From Orthonyx spaldingii (lineage: Eukaryota > Chordata > Aves > Passeriformes > Orthonychidae), in the NCBI GenBank assembly GCA_013397795.1, contig VZTJ01002466.1, forward strand, positions 1,908,571 to 1,972,570: 64,000 nt of DNA, read 5' to 3'. The notes beneath the pieces are model-generated. The model searched no databases. It was not told the origin of the DNA and saw only the letters and a program-made list of their open reading frames with translations. Made by a program: the position numbers and the translations under genes. Within the stretch, counting starts at the first letter, position 1. The number at the start of each line of letters is the position of its first letter. Of the stretch, positions 45,662-59,090 are shown piece by piece.

Positions 45662-48600
45662 CAAACACTCTTCATTCACTTCATCTCTTAAATGACATCA
45701 CTGGACTGTTAAGCAAAAGAGATTAGATCACAGCAAACACAAATTTTCCCTCAAAATACACTGAAGATCATCTTTGACACCATACCAGACTCTTAAAGGC
45801 GACCAAATTAATGCTGTTTTATCTCTGCAAACTAGCAGGCACTGAGTTTCCAGGGCTTTTAGAAGCCATGTGCACAAGGTTTCAGTCTGGCTACTTTAGG
45901 AAGACAAGTGTGGGTCAGAAAAAAATTTTTGCTTTGCTGTGGGTTGGAAAAACACTTTTATGTCTCCTGATTTTAAAGGCTATCTTCTTTTTTCCAGATG
46001 CTCCAATACCATTTTAGGGCTTCGTCTGTTGGACAAAATGATTTGCACAGTCCAAGCTTTCTTCCTATGTTCATCCTGGAGATGTTGCTCTTTCAAACAT
46101 CTTGCCTAAGGTAGCCATTGACTCCAGCTGCCATTGTACCCCTAGGTCCATGTGGCGATGGGAATGTCTTCCCAACACATGTATTTCTCATGGGCCTCTA
46201 CACCTATTTCATAGGAGCAATTCCTTGCCAGGGCATATTTTGGATTTGTCAACACACACTTCACTGCAGAACCATCCTTTGTTGAGCAGTAAAGGAAGCT
46301 GCCTTTCCTTGCTAGTACAAAACAAATGGCTCAGAAGGAAACATCTCTTCTCACAATGTATTCACAAAGCCTGCCCAAAAGAAAAACAATAGACAGAAAA
46401 AGTAGGGGTTTAGGTCCCTTAAAGCATAATGGGAATTAGATACACTCTCTATTTGATCAGACTGTAGAGGGATATAACGGGAAACACCACTGGAGCCATA
46501 ATGGGCACACAGGACATCCCGACAATTTGCAGACTAAACATGAAACCATAGTCTCCTTACTATTTAATTTGTGGGTTTTTTCCCTTGCATTTCTTCTCTG
46601 GTTCCCAGTGCATTAATTTATCTTGTCCACAGACCGAAAAAAATGTCTAAATACTGTGAATACTTTGTTCTCTGTCTGCTCCCTCTCAGGCTGAGCATTG
46701 CCTTACTACTGAAGACTTCAAGAGGGTTTCCAGCCAGGTAAAGAAGTGCAACTGGCACTTGCTGGGACTTGCACATACAACCACACCCTTTCAAACCATT
46801 TGGAATAAGTGTCTCAGAGCAGGTTTTCCCACTGAGAGACGTGATCTTCCACCTGTTGACCTCTGGAATGGAAATTAAGAAGAAACCTGTCTCAGTAGAC
46901 CATGCAAATATTGGGAGAAACCCTGCTCCTGATACTGCTGAGAAAATCCTCTACTCTTTTCTTTTAACACTTCTTTCCAAATTGAAGAAACACTTCTCAT
47001 GTGACATGTCTATTAAATTTAGAGACACCCTGCTGCATGAGAAAGGGTGATGCAATGAAACATCTTGCAGTCTCTTTCCAGAACCTCATGGTGCTAAAAC
47101 AAATACCAGGCATTCACCATGGAACACCAAAAAAGAGAGCACAACCCAGCTCAAACTGACCATGCCATAGGGAAAAACCTCACTTACAGCAACATGGAGA
47201 TTGAAAACTGGTGGACTTCCAATGTCATCTCATAGCATGGAGTATTAAAAGAGCTATCCCAGATCCTGAAAACCATAAAGCATATGCAGCATAAAGATTC
47301 ATACAGGCTAATTTACACCTGCTACCCGGCAGTTAGTTTGAATATCTCCATGGAGTTTCTTTGAAGGCAAACACTGAGAGAGAGAATGCAAAAAACTTAA
47401 CATGCTTTGCAGTGTTTACTATAAGGACAACTAACCATGATCCCTCTGTGATCATATTGCAGAATAAGTTGACTGGAAAGAGCAGGCAAGAAGCATTTGT
47501 TAAGGCGAAGGAGCTACTGAATTTCATTCTTGCCTCTGATTTTTGCACAGTTTTGGTACTTACATTTTGCAAGTGTTGTAGTGCCTCTCACTGAACAAGA
47601 ATTAGGTGTTACAATAAGCCTGTGCCAGTAATGCTGACTAAACACTTGGGATCCCGAGCAGATGGAGAAATGCAGCTGAGTGGCATCACATGCATTTTAT
47701 TAATTTCTCCTTTCTTCTTCTCTCCTACTATCCACTATTGAAATAAAGATTGCTGAATTTATTGAGTCCTTCCCCACTTAGGGTCAATATCTAATTGCTT
47801 CTGTAACATTGCCCACTGCTTTCTCAGTCCAGTCTTACATGAGTCATAACAATGCTTTCATCATTTTCTTTGTGAGATAATTCATTAATCTCCTAGACAA
47901 CATGACAGTAGTACATAGGTCCTAAAATTGAGCAAGAGAAGCTGTATTCTAATTCCTCTGTAAGACATTCAGTAAACAAACCTGGCTCCACAACTTTTCA
48001 CGTATTTCAACTACCACCAGATGGTTCTCAAACCTCTGTAGCATAGCCAAGTTCTTCTTTCTTGAGTCCTTTTTCTTCCTCATTGTCTTGTTTGAATGTA
48101 AATGCAATGCCTGGTTAGAACCAGAAGCTGAGTACTGTCACTAGGTAATTTTTAGTCTTGTTCCACAGACACTGAAGTGACCAAGCATTTCATTTTAATC
48201 CGGATGTTCCCACTTCTTTGTTGGAAGTTGCTAAGGTAGATTTGACACTTTTTTCTAACCACTCCAAGTTGCTCTGTTTTCTCTCAGTTTCCTGTGGAAA
48301 TCCTTCTCATTCAATAAAGCCCTTCCTCTGGCAGAATAAAGTATGCTGGATCAGACATTAATTTTTTCAATGTCTGGCACTTGTCCTTGTTAGAACAGGA
48401 ATCAAATAAACCCATATGGAGAGGATTCCTAATTGTGTAATAAATTGTTTAACCCAAGGTTGTAGGTGTGAGCAGAGGCTTCTACAGAGCTGAAGTTGCA
48501 ACATTTTTTATTTTGCCAGTAACCACACATTTGTTGGAAGTCTTCAGTGATGTCTACACTAAGGCCCAAATCCTAAGAGGTTGCTTAATCAACTAAGTGG

Positions 48601-49025
48601 AAATTAGAAATTTGCAATGAAGTAACTTATCCAAAGTGATGACCAGGATATGCATTCAGCAACTCTGAAATTCAGCCACGCTCAGAAACTTCAGGCCAAA
48701 CTCTATGATAAAACAGGGTGAATCATGACAAATACAACTGCCTTGAAGGTCTCTTAGTTAGAGACCACTGGGAGCTTGCCATGCCTGTGCAGAAATAATC
48801 AAAAGTAGATCCATCCTTGTCAAGCTTTGAACTGGAACTCAGCATTTATGAAACTTGAAGTTAGTTGATAATTATTTCTGTAGGCAAGCAATAGTGTGTC
48901 AAAATTATATAATATGGGGACTGGAATAAACATAGTAGGAAGAAGGTAGCGACTAAGAAGAAAAATCAGCAGAGAATTTTGAGGGAATAGTACCTTTTCT
49001 CATATCTTACTTATTACTGAAAAAA
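45662..49025. other. Unique non-coding DNA
   Basis: No recognised exon, RNA gene or repeat between the solo LTR and the CR1 copy at 49.0 kb. Confidence 0.5.
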
Positions 49026-49343
49026 ATGCACCAGGACAGGCTGAGGGCAGAGATGCTGGAAAGCAGCTCTGTGGAGAAGGACCTGGGGGTCCTGGTGGAC
49101 AACAAGCTGTCCATGACCAGCAGTGGCCCTGTGGCCAAGAAGGCCAATGGTACCCTGGGGTGCATTAGCAGGTTGAGGGAGGTGATCCTGTCCCTCTACT
49201 CAGCCCTGGTGAGGCCTCAGCTGGAGTGCTGTGTCCAGTGCTGGGCTCCTCAGGACAAGCGAGACATGGAGCTCCTGGAACAAGTCCAGTGGAGGGCAAC
49301 AAAGAGAGTTAAGGGACTGAAGCATCTCACGAGAAAAGGCTGA
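49026..49343 (+). pseudogene. CR1 ORF2 reverse-transcriptase C-terminal remnant
   Basis: A frame of 105 codons without a stop encodes the part of CR1 ORF2 that follows the reverse-transcriptase core: EKDLGVLVDNKLSM, KKANGTLGC, LYSALVRPQLECCVQ and WAPQDKRDMELLEQVQ. ORF2 supplies the endonuclease and reverse transcriptase that copy CR1 RNA at its target. Only the end is kept here; the endonuclease domain and the catalytic part are missing. A few residues are deleted after GCISR compared with the usual family sequence. The frame then stops, and the ORF2 end (RGNRQKLMHRKFNLNTRKNF) is in another frame. The first ATG is not a real start. Confidence 0.9.
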
Positions 49344-49427
49344 CGGAACTGGGCCTTCAGCCTCAAGAAGAGAAAACTGAGAGGAAACCTCATCAATGCT
49401 AACAAGTATCGGAAGGGAGGGTGCCAA

Positions 49428-49856
49428 GAGGATGGAGCCCAGTAATAGGATAAGAGGCAACAGGCAGAAACTGATGCACAGGAAGTTTAACCTCAACACA
49501 AGGAAGAACTTCTTTACTGTGTGGGTGATTGCACGCTGGAACGCATTATCCAGAGAGGCTGTGGAGTCTCCCTCCCTGGAGATATTCAGGATCTATCTGG
49601 ACACGACCCTGTTCTGTGTGCTCTGGGATGGTCCTGCTTGANGAGGATGGAGCCCAGTAATAGGATAAGAGGCAACAGGCAGAAACTGATGCACAGGAAG
49701 TTTAACCTCAACACAAGGAAGAACTTCTTTACTGTGTGGGTGATTGCACGCTGGAACGCATTATCCAGAGAGGCTGTGGAGTCTCCCTCCCTGGAGATAT
49801 TCAGGATCTATCTGGACACGACCCTGTTCTGTGTGCTCTGGGATGGTCCTGCTTGA
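49428..49856. repeat. 214-bp direct duplication around a single N
   Basis: Positions 49428-49641 and 49643-49856 appear identical base for base by eye and in translation. The only separator is the N at 49642. The duplication ends exactly at the N rather than at a CR1 boundary. This is the usual sign of two contig ends that overlap but were joined without merging. Confidence 0.93.
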
Positions 49857-52800
49857 GCAGGGAAGTGGGATCAGACCACTGTGGTATCTTTCAACCTGAC
49901 CCATTCTGTGATTCTGTGAAATGGTCCCAAACAGACAAATATGGTTATAGACCTGTGACATTCTGGATCTAAAGAAATCGAGATTCAGTGCTAAAGCATA
50001 AATCTGTAACACAAAATGCTTATTAGGTAGAATTAAATACAATGTTTTGCTAAATCAGGAAGATGATTGCCTGACTGTTGACTTTGAAACATTTCCATCA
50101 CCTTTTTAAGGAAGAAAATTTAGTATCTTAGTGATTCCCCCTATTACTGAAATACTTTTCTTTTTTAAATGGACCATCACTGAGAATTGCTCAGAGATGC
50201 AGGAAGAATGCACAAAGGAAGAAATGGTGTAATGCAAGCATGCATTTTTTTCTCCCATTAAAACATACTACTAAGGACAGAAAACACATATCTTAGTTTA
50301 GCTCCAGACCATTAGTATTTCACCCATTCAGAGACGGGTGAAATATTCATTCAGAAATTCAGGAATTAGTTCAGGTACAAGAGGGGAGAACAAAAATGGT
50401 GTTGCTGAAGTGGAAAAAAAGGGAGGGGAACTTTAGATATGAAACATATTCCTCAGGTTATTATGTTACCCATTTGGGTTAACATCCAGTATTTTTTCTT
50501 TTAAATTGCAACTTGTATGCCCTGTATTTTAAGGCATCAAATTATACTGCCATATTGAGGATTATTTAAGCAATCCCAGTAAGTAGGTCAGTCAGTAATT
50601 TACTCTTGGTTTATCAGAGGGTGCTAAAAGAAAAGAGCAACACCATTATTTGTCAAATGAACAGCTGGACCCAAATTGTTAGGGGAGAAAAAGCCATTAG
50701 TTGAGGTAGTATTTTGCTAAGATTTCTAGCATAATGAAAAGTATGGCAAAATCTTTGTTTACCATGAAAATTTGTGTAGGGAACAAACACAATTAGAGCA
50801 GCCTCCTTTACACAGCAGGTTGGATTAAGCATCAGGAGGAACAATGCAAAGAAGAGCTCTGATGACCCAGGGGACCAAGACAGGGGATGTATTTGGTCTT
50901 GTGCAGCCTGATTAGACCAGGTTTTTCCACAACCTGAGTGGAAAAACCCTAGAAGCTGCCACTGAGAGAAAAAAGAGAAAAGGAGCTCAGTCAAATTTCT
51001 TTAGAATCACAAGCAAGGATCGTTCAGTTATGATTTTGACATACACAAAGGCAAAAAATTATTAAGTTGTCCTTATGAAACTAGAACAGCCTTCTGGCAC
51101 CAGACCTCAGATATTTACTTGGTAACTAACCTCCAATTTCCCAGTGTTCCCACTGGAAATTCTCTCCAGTACTGTAATGCATCAAATGAATTTTAAATAG
51201 AAGGTATTGATTTTGACGTGTGGCTGTAGGTAAATATGTAAGGCTAGAATAAAGCTTTTAAAAGGCACTAGCTGAATGGCATAGAAGGGGTGAAAAGGGC
51301 AAAAACCTGGTCTTAAAGCTGACAGATCAAGGTCCTGGCACTTATCCTTCCTTCTGAAAGCAGTATCAGCCACTCCTCCATGTGAATACTCTGTGGTGAG
51401 GGATTTTCATGGGTTTGGATAGAGATGGTGGTAACATCCTGCCTGTGCATCGTCATCCTCACCGCCACCCAGAATGGGCAATTGTGTACACTTAATACTT
51501 AGCATGCAGAACAGAGCTAAATGGTAATATTCTTTTAGCTCACTTATTTTACAACAGTGTAGCTGTGCCTGCACTGTGGTAATAAACCAAAAGTTTTGCT
51601 GATGTTGGCCTCAAGAGCTTCCTTGAATATGAGCTCTCAGTTACAGCCTGTCTTTTCTTTGCTTAGAAAGCTTGCTCCATAAAAACAAGTTTTATTCATG
51701 AACCTAGCTCTAGCTGGCCTTCCTCAGTGCAAGAGACTGATTTCAAAAGTTCAGCTTCCCTTCCCCTCCCTCACAAAGAAATTTTTTTTCATAACCTCTG
51801 AAGCAAAAACATAATTAAATTTCCAAATCACTGCTACAGGATTTTATGGGAGGCTTAACTTTCCAGAGGAGTCTGCAATAAATCAGAAAGGCTTTATTAA
51901 GAGCTAATTTAAAATATCCTGGTAATTTTTTGTACTTACAAAAACACAGAGAGCAAGTAAGATCATCACATTGCTCTGCTATAGAAAAGAGGTAATTTGG
52001 GGCAGTGAGCAAGAAATGGGTAGTCAGAAGGTCAATACTGGGACAGTCCCTGGTCTCTATTTAGTTCTCAGTTTTCTAAATTCATAGCCTGTGGAGAGTA
52101 ACTGGATCTTCCTATTAAATACTGGAGAATGTTAAGCAGTTACAGAATACAATTTTTGAACTTACTACAAGAACCAGCTTTCCACAGAAGGCAGTATGTC
52201 CAAGCCCCCATGGTTCAGAGCATTAGGAAACTTTGGACAAATGCATACACACAGGCATCTGCATTTTTAAGGATTCAGGAGAACAAGTATAGACACAAAA
52301 CAAGAACTGAAAGTCAATAAATTAGGGTACCAGTCTGATGGGGAAAAAATATTTCAGCAGAAATTCATTCTCAAGGAAAGTCCTAGATCCTTCTCTGGCA
52401 CCTGTCTTGTGACTGAAGAGTTTATTATCCCAGACACCTCAGACAGTCTTGTAACCAGCAGTACCAGCTCCTCCAGGCAACCAGGAATCAATCCATTTAG
52501 GTCATCATGCATCACATTTCATCTGGCAATCCAGAAGCCAGCAAAGCTTGCACAGCACAAATAGTTGTTTCCTGAAGAAAACACTCTGCCCATTGACTGT
52601 TGAAGTTCATGACTAATCCTGAGGCACAAGCGGTGTGAAGAACACAGAGCTCATGTGACATCCTTCAGGTGGCACAAGCACGGACTGCTGCTTTCTCCAA
52701 ATTCCTAACCTAAATTAATTCCTGACAGCTGTGGTGACCTCATCTGTGTCCAGGCTCCTGCCAGCAGGATAATGCATAGCTGACCAAACTAACCCAAACA

Positions 52801-54460
52801 AGAAATTTAACACCTTGCAGACGGGATGGCCTGCCAGGTCTCACTGTTACCTTGAAATGGCTCTAGCACTGAGGAGGGGCTGACAGAAAAACTGACAGTT
52901 CTCAATTCACTTTGAGATGAGGGCGATGACAGAGTCAAAACAGGTAAGCCAAGCTTACTTGTGTCTTTTGCCAAAAAGCAAGGCCATCAGAGAACATGTG
53001 CGTCCCTGCCATGATGTCTAAGCATATCAGCATTTCCACAGTCAAAGGAATCAGAGAGAGATGACCCAAAAGGATCAAATGTTGACCACAGGAAGCCACA
53101 AAACTAATGCAGTCACCCAAGTTTGTACAGGGTACACAAACTATCCAGGCTCCAGAGAGTCAGAGGATGTCAGGTATCATGAGGGATGAATCACCTTTTT
53201 CACAATTCTCTCCTAAAATAGGAGGACTAAGAGTATACTCATAAATAAGACTGCAAACAGCAGGAGAGCAAACAAGGATCCAGTAATCCCTTGTTTGAAA
53301 GAAACCTTGACTCTGTGCTGCCCTCACCCCCACAGAAATGTCCCTGTCAGTCTGTCCTGTCTGTACCTACCATCTCACTACAAGAGGTTACAGAGACACA
53401 GTCCATTAACAGATTTCATCAGCAAAATTCCACTTCAGAAAACCTTTTACTTCTAAAGAAACTGAAAATTCACATAAAAATCAAATCATCTGGCCCACAA
53501 GATTTGAGAAAACACCTTACACAACAAGAAACGGACAGATGAACAGCTAGACTAAGGCAGCAGAATTTTGCAAAATGCCTGCTCTATAGTGTCTGTCTGA
53601 TATTGTGAATCACTAGATTACTCGTTTATGACCTGTAGAGTTTCCTTTCCCTTACAGAGCAGAGAGGAATATGGGCTAGGACATGCTCTAGCAGAACTAC
53701 TCCATAGTACAGCACTTAGGCATTAGCTACAAAATGCTGACAAAAAATACACCAAAAGTAGAACCCCTCCTGCAAATTCCACTTACTAGTACTTTAACCA
53801 CACACATTTTTCTGCCTTGACTAAACAAGCATATGAGGAAAAAATGAACAGCTAAGAGAGGTTTGGATTTTTTTTCATTTTTTATGTCTAGCTTAAGTAA
53901 CAAGTATCTGGCTTCTACACTGATGACTTCTCACTTATGAGGGGCCATTTGGCTTTAAAAGCTTAACAGGGATTGTAACTAGACCACTGCTCCTTGCTTG
54001 TCAGATTTGTAATCTAAAATTCCACTCCCAACATAAAGCAATTGGAAGAATGCAGAAGAAGTGTCTGCATTTCTGTGTGAATGCAGAAGGTATGGGTTGA
54101 GATCCACACACAGAGCCCAGGTTCAAAGATGCAGCAGCCTCAGGAGGGGTGTCCACTGCCCAAGCTGAGCATGGCCAGATGGTCAGAGCAGCTCTGACAG
54201 CAATGCCTGGGGGAGGGGGTTTGCAGCGAAGTGGCCTCTTTGAGGCAAGGATGCTGAGACTGGCCAACCCTGCCCTACAAGCTCTGCCTGCTGCACCTAA
54301 TGGATACTGGATGAAAAGGATAAAAGCCTAGAGACCAGGCTATAATGGTTATTATGGGGTGTAATAACAGTGGCAGGCTGGGCATCATACACAGTCTCAC
54401 AAAGAAGCTGAGGCAGGGTAGGGTCTTGTAAGTTAGAATCCTGGGGTTTATTTTAATATT

Positions 54461-54496
54461 TAAAAAAAAACCAAAACAAAACCAAAAACAAATAAC
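54461..54496 (+). repeat. A/C-rich low-complexity tract
   Basis: Nine A in a row, then CCAAAAC-type units on the plus strand. Confidence 0.75.
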
Positions 54497-56760
54497 TGAA
54501 AGCATTGATCAGTTCTGTGTATCTATTCTTTCTGGACAAAAAAGGATGGCAGAAACCAAGAGAATACCTATATCAGATGTTAGGTGCTACTATGAAAAAG
54601 TTAAAGTGAATATATATTATTTAACCATAATGAAAAGAAGACCAAGACCTATGAGGGAGCTATAAGAAAGAGCAAGTTCTGATTTCAGTCATGGAGTCCT
54701 TTAAAGGCATTGATCTTACATACCAGGTCTAAGGCTTTCTTGAGGAGAGGAACACACTACCAAAAGCAAAGCTGGACTGGAAAAAGGAAGGTTATTCTTC
54801 TGTGCTTCTCAGTTTCAGCACAGAAGCTGTTTCAAAGCAAAGAATAAAGTTGCTGTATTTCTTGAGGCAGCTAAGGAAAACCTTCAGGGTTTGCTGTGAA
54901 GGTGCAGTAATCTCTGCATTCAGCACAACACTGCACATGCAGCAACATCTTTGGCAGCTGGGCCTTACACACAGTGCCCTTTATGCACAGGAACACAAGG
55001 CAGTCCTTAATGTCTGATCTCAAGCCTGGAATCCTGTTGTGGGTGCACAAGACAGAGTCAATCTGACTACTTAGACATTTAATAAGGCATTGCTCTTACC
55101 CTCAAGGTTCCTCAGTGAAACCAGGGCCTTCCCACTGCCTTCAGCTTTCCCTAAAAAAGTCATTGCACATAGACAGCTGTTCCCTGCCATCCCCCTGCCA
55201 TGCCACCTACAGATTTGAACCTAGCAGCCTTTTCTTGGGACTAATCATTTATTAGCTGCCTGGCAGTCAGCAAATAGTTATTTTTTTCCAGGGTAGTCAG
55301 GATGTGAAGAAGACTAATGATAAACTGGGCTCTGAGGCCCTGAGAGAGAGAGCAGCCTCTCTCTGCTCATGGCAGGCCAGGTAGGTATGACCTCTCATGT
55401 TGGCAGACACCTGTTGGAGAAGCAGCTTTCTGACATGTCGGCACATGTTCCTCTTTGTGTGAAAAAACACTGACTAGAGAAACCAGAGCTCCTTAAAAGA
55501 AAAAGGGGCTTCCCATCAATATTGAGAAGAATCAAGAAAAATTTCCCCCATTGTTAGACGTTCTTTTGCATTCAGGTAATGGGAATGAGAAAGAACAGCA
55601 AAGCAAGAGAAGCAAAATGGATTTGCTTTCTGTATGTAGACAGGTTGGGAAAGCATCTACTCTGATCACTCCATCCATGTTCTCACTAACTCCGAACAGG
55701 GAAACTCCTTGTTTATCCTGGTGTGTCACTGACCAAGTTTCCCTGTTTCTCTCCACCTCCCCTCAGAGGCATCTTGGAATTCTTCAAAGAAGTAAATGGG
55801 CTTGGCATTTAAGTGACTGGTCTTCACTACAGACTCAGCACCCTGAATCATGTGAGCCCTCAGTCTTGGAGCACAGGCTGCTTCTTTGTCAATGCTTCAT
55901 GAAAGCAGTATCTGCACACTGGGACCTCCTTGCTCCTGCTGGTAAAACTATACCCTCCTAGAAAGCTGATCCAGGTCTTCAAACCCCCCAGAAATTTCAA
56001 GAAAGCCAAAATTGCCAATCAGCTTTCATCTTGCAAGACCTAACACTGCACTGCCATGACTATGGTTACTTCTGTCAGAAGGCTGAGAAGGAATGTCAGA
56101 AAGTTATAGCAAATCAGAAAGAACATTTTTTTCCAGTTCATCTAGAAAGCTGGATACAAGTTCATTCTTCCTCTAAATAAAGGGAAAGGAGGAGAATGTG
56201 AAAGGCTGGATTTCAGGAGGATCTTTTACTTCACTGCAATGCACTTTTCAAACACTTAACGCACATAGCAAACCTTTGGGGTAGACTTCATTAACTTACT
56301 GATAGGGTATAAAAAGAAGATTGGAAAGACAATGAAATAACAGAGGGAGATAGGAGATTAGTGAAATGTTTCACATGCAAAACTAGAATTGCATTGAGGA
56401 ATCTGTCATCCCAGCCTTTCCCTATCCCCTAATGGCACCATTTCCAGCAAAGCATTTTGTGTTTTCATAATGTTCCCTCTGTAAACCGCTCTAGTGAAAT
56501 GTTACAACTAAGAGGAAAAGCAGAGAGACAGCTTCTGAGACTCACCAAGAGGAAGGCGCTGTCTGCAGAAAAATAACGTCAGAAGAATAGGCAGGCATGT
56601 CTAGAATACATTATATCCCTTTTTTTTTTTATTCTATCCTTCTGCCATTTAAAAGTATCAACCCACTCACTAACTTCAGAGCTTGCAGTCCTGCCTCTTG
56701 CATCTACCACTTTGCGCTTTCACACAAATGCCGAAGTCATCAGGATGGAGTCTGTAAAGG

Positions 56761-56820
56761 AGAAAAGAAAACAAAACCAAAAAACAACCAAACCAAACCC
56801 TTTCAAGCCAAAAAAACCCC
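56761..56820 (+). repeat. A/C-rich low-complexity tract
   Basis: Units of ACAAAACC, AACCAAACC and AAAAAACCCC, with only a brief interruption (TTTCAAG). Confidence 0.75.
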
Positions 56821-58230
56821 TTGTTGCCAAGGCAAAGCCCAGTCCAGATGTGTTGGTAATTTCTCACTTGCCTGTATGAAAAAATGAGCACAGATAAAAT
56901 TTCCATCTCTTGCCTTCCATTCTGCCTCCATGAACAACACGGTCTTTCCATGGCTTAAGAACAGAGGCATCAAGCCATCTCCATGTACATCCATGGCAGT
57001 AAACAGGTATTTTTTTCCATACTTCAGTCCTAGACAGAGCTGAGAGCAGAGTGAAAAGGCTTTTTACAGTGACATCTTTCAATGTGCTTTACAGCTACAA
57101 GGAAACAGGTCAATTATGACAGTTCCTGAAGTGATAATAACTGAGGCAGATTTACTGCATTGCTCTTTGGAGTCCAGCAAGACTTTCTATCATATTTAGG
57201 GAAGACATCTTATCAAAACTCTAATTCCATTGCACTGAGATACACATACTTATCACAAGCACACTGAGTGAAAGCCTCAAAAGTAAGCACAGACAAATGA
57301 TCTATTTTTCTTTTATTCTGAGTAAACAAATTATTTATTACAGAGACTTTAGCAGAACTCACCATTACGCAAACTAAGTAGGCAACTGGGCATTATGACC
57401 AAAATTTTGAAAAGCAGACAGAGACAGAGTGCCCACTTTGTGACATTTTACAGTGATCTCTGATTACCAAAAGAGCAGAGCGACAATCTCTTTCAATCAG
57501 CCTAAGCTTGGCACCTTAAATGGACAATGATTTTAAAAAACCAAAGGGAAAGTCACCAAAAATTCCACCTCTACAGAGTGAATTTGCCTTGGACCTTCAT
57601 GAACCTCTCCTGAGGCTGGTCAAGTAGTTTTAGGGCCAATGTTATGTAAAATGGTGTGACACTCCCATCTGCAGAATTGTAAGGGTGATACAGCAAAGCA
57701 GATAATTTGCACTGTAGAGTTGAATCACCAGAGGAACACCAAGATTCCTGTATGTCTTTCAACATGAAATAAAACCAAAGTGGTTTTTCCCACATAACTG
57801 ATAGCTGGTTCTGTATCCAAATGTCTAAAGGTTTTTTCTGGCTTCCTTCCAACCTGGTCTCAAAGCTACCTCCAATGTAACAGGCATGCAAGAAAAAAAG
57901 ATGCTCAGTAGCTGCATATATTAAATCCTGAGACATTTTCCATTGTTGCAGGTGTTGATAGATCATCTGGTCCAAACTTACTTCAGCTCATACTTTTTAT
58001 TCTTCCCCAAAATAGATAAATGAAGCAAAAAGGGACAGAATTTTTTTGACTCCTCATCCTTCCCTCCCCTAATTTAACCTCATGCATTCTTCCAAAAAGT
58101 GTAATCACATGGTAGGAGATATGTTTTCCCCTTTCTGAGCAAGTAATGAGCAAGTAAACTCTTTTTTGCTTGATAGAAATGCTGCAGAGATGCACTCACC
58201 TTATTTTTTGCCACTTGACAGAAATGCTCT

Positions 58231-58284
58231 ATTTTTCCTTTTTTTCTTCTCTTTTTCCCCCCCTCCTTTTTTTTTTTTTCCCCA
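58231..58284. repeat. Polypyrimidine tract
   Basis: Nearly pure T and C on the plus strand, with T13-14 and C runs. Confidence 0.8.
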
Positions 58285-59010
58285 AGGAGAGGAAAATTCT
58301 TATGCCAGCCCTTGAATATGAAGTCAAAATTACAAGTGCACAAATTATCCATGTCACTGCACCATTGCTGGGTAAGGGAGCCTCTCTAGAAACAATAGCT
58401 GGGGCTTGAGGTATCCACAGGGAAAAGAGAACATTGTGCTTGATTTACTGTCCTTCTCATGGGATTTACTCTTGGCAAAGTGCCTGTGTGGTTTATGTCA
58501 GAAGGGATACATGATTTGCATGTGCATCCAGTGCTCACTGTGAGGTAACTCTTTAGTGCTGATGGAGCATAAAAGGACTCAGCATCCCATGATTTAAAAA
58601 TTAAAAAAAAAGCAACCAAAAAACACCTGAGAACAATCCTCTATCAGGAAAAGCCAAAGACCTGACAGGCTCTGGTGGGAGAGGGAGAAAGATGAACACC
58701 CACATATCTCACCAACAAATCCAAAAGCAGTGATGAGAAGAAATTACTGTTAGATTCTGTAATCAGAGAATGGCAGAACAGTGTCAGTGCACGAAAATCT
58801 GCAACAAGAACATGAAACAAGGACATTTATGGGTCTTTTCTTTGCCCTTTTTCTGCTCTTTGGATGATTTTAGAAACAGACACTACTTTTTTCAGGTGTG
58901 TATTAGCACAAGTAACGTAGATAAATATGGATGGACAAATAACACTTTGATCAGCATGCTCAGGTGGAATCAGATCAGTAACTACCAGAAATATTCCATG
59001 ATCCCGTACC

Positions 59011-59090
59011 TTAAAAGACAAACCAAACAAAAACAAACAAAAGACCCAAAACAACTCCCTCCAAGAAAAAAAAAGCACCCACCCAAACTT
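59011..59090 (+). repeat. A/C-rich low-complexity tract
   Basis: AAACCAAACAAAAAC units followed by an A run and CACCCACCC. Confidence 0.75.

Larger units (their letters stand above)
49026..49918 (+). mobile_element. CR1 LINE, 3' portion (with assembly duplication)
   Basis: The copy starts within the ORF2 C-terminal region and ends with the 3' untranslated tail ATTCTGTGATTCTGTGA at about 49918. It includes two frame-continuous pieces of ORF2 and the usual 3' untranslated sequence (ATCTTTCAACCTGACCC). The segment 49428-49641 is repeated at 49643-49856 after one N, so the true insertion is probably about 215 bp shorter, some 0.68 kb. It is 5' truncated and defective. Confidence 0.96.

Noticed and set aside
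49396..49972. Frames of 78-111 codons around 49.4-49.97 kb as new genes
   Set aside because: They are pieces of CR1 ORF2 and its shifted frames, doubled by the assembly duplication.
52860..52950. CAG|GTAAGC as the end of an exon near 52940
   Set aside because: All frames before it contain stops within a short distance and no branch point or acceptor pattern stands out.
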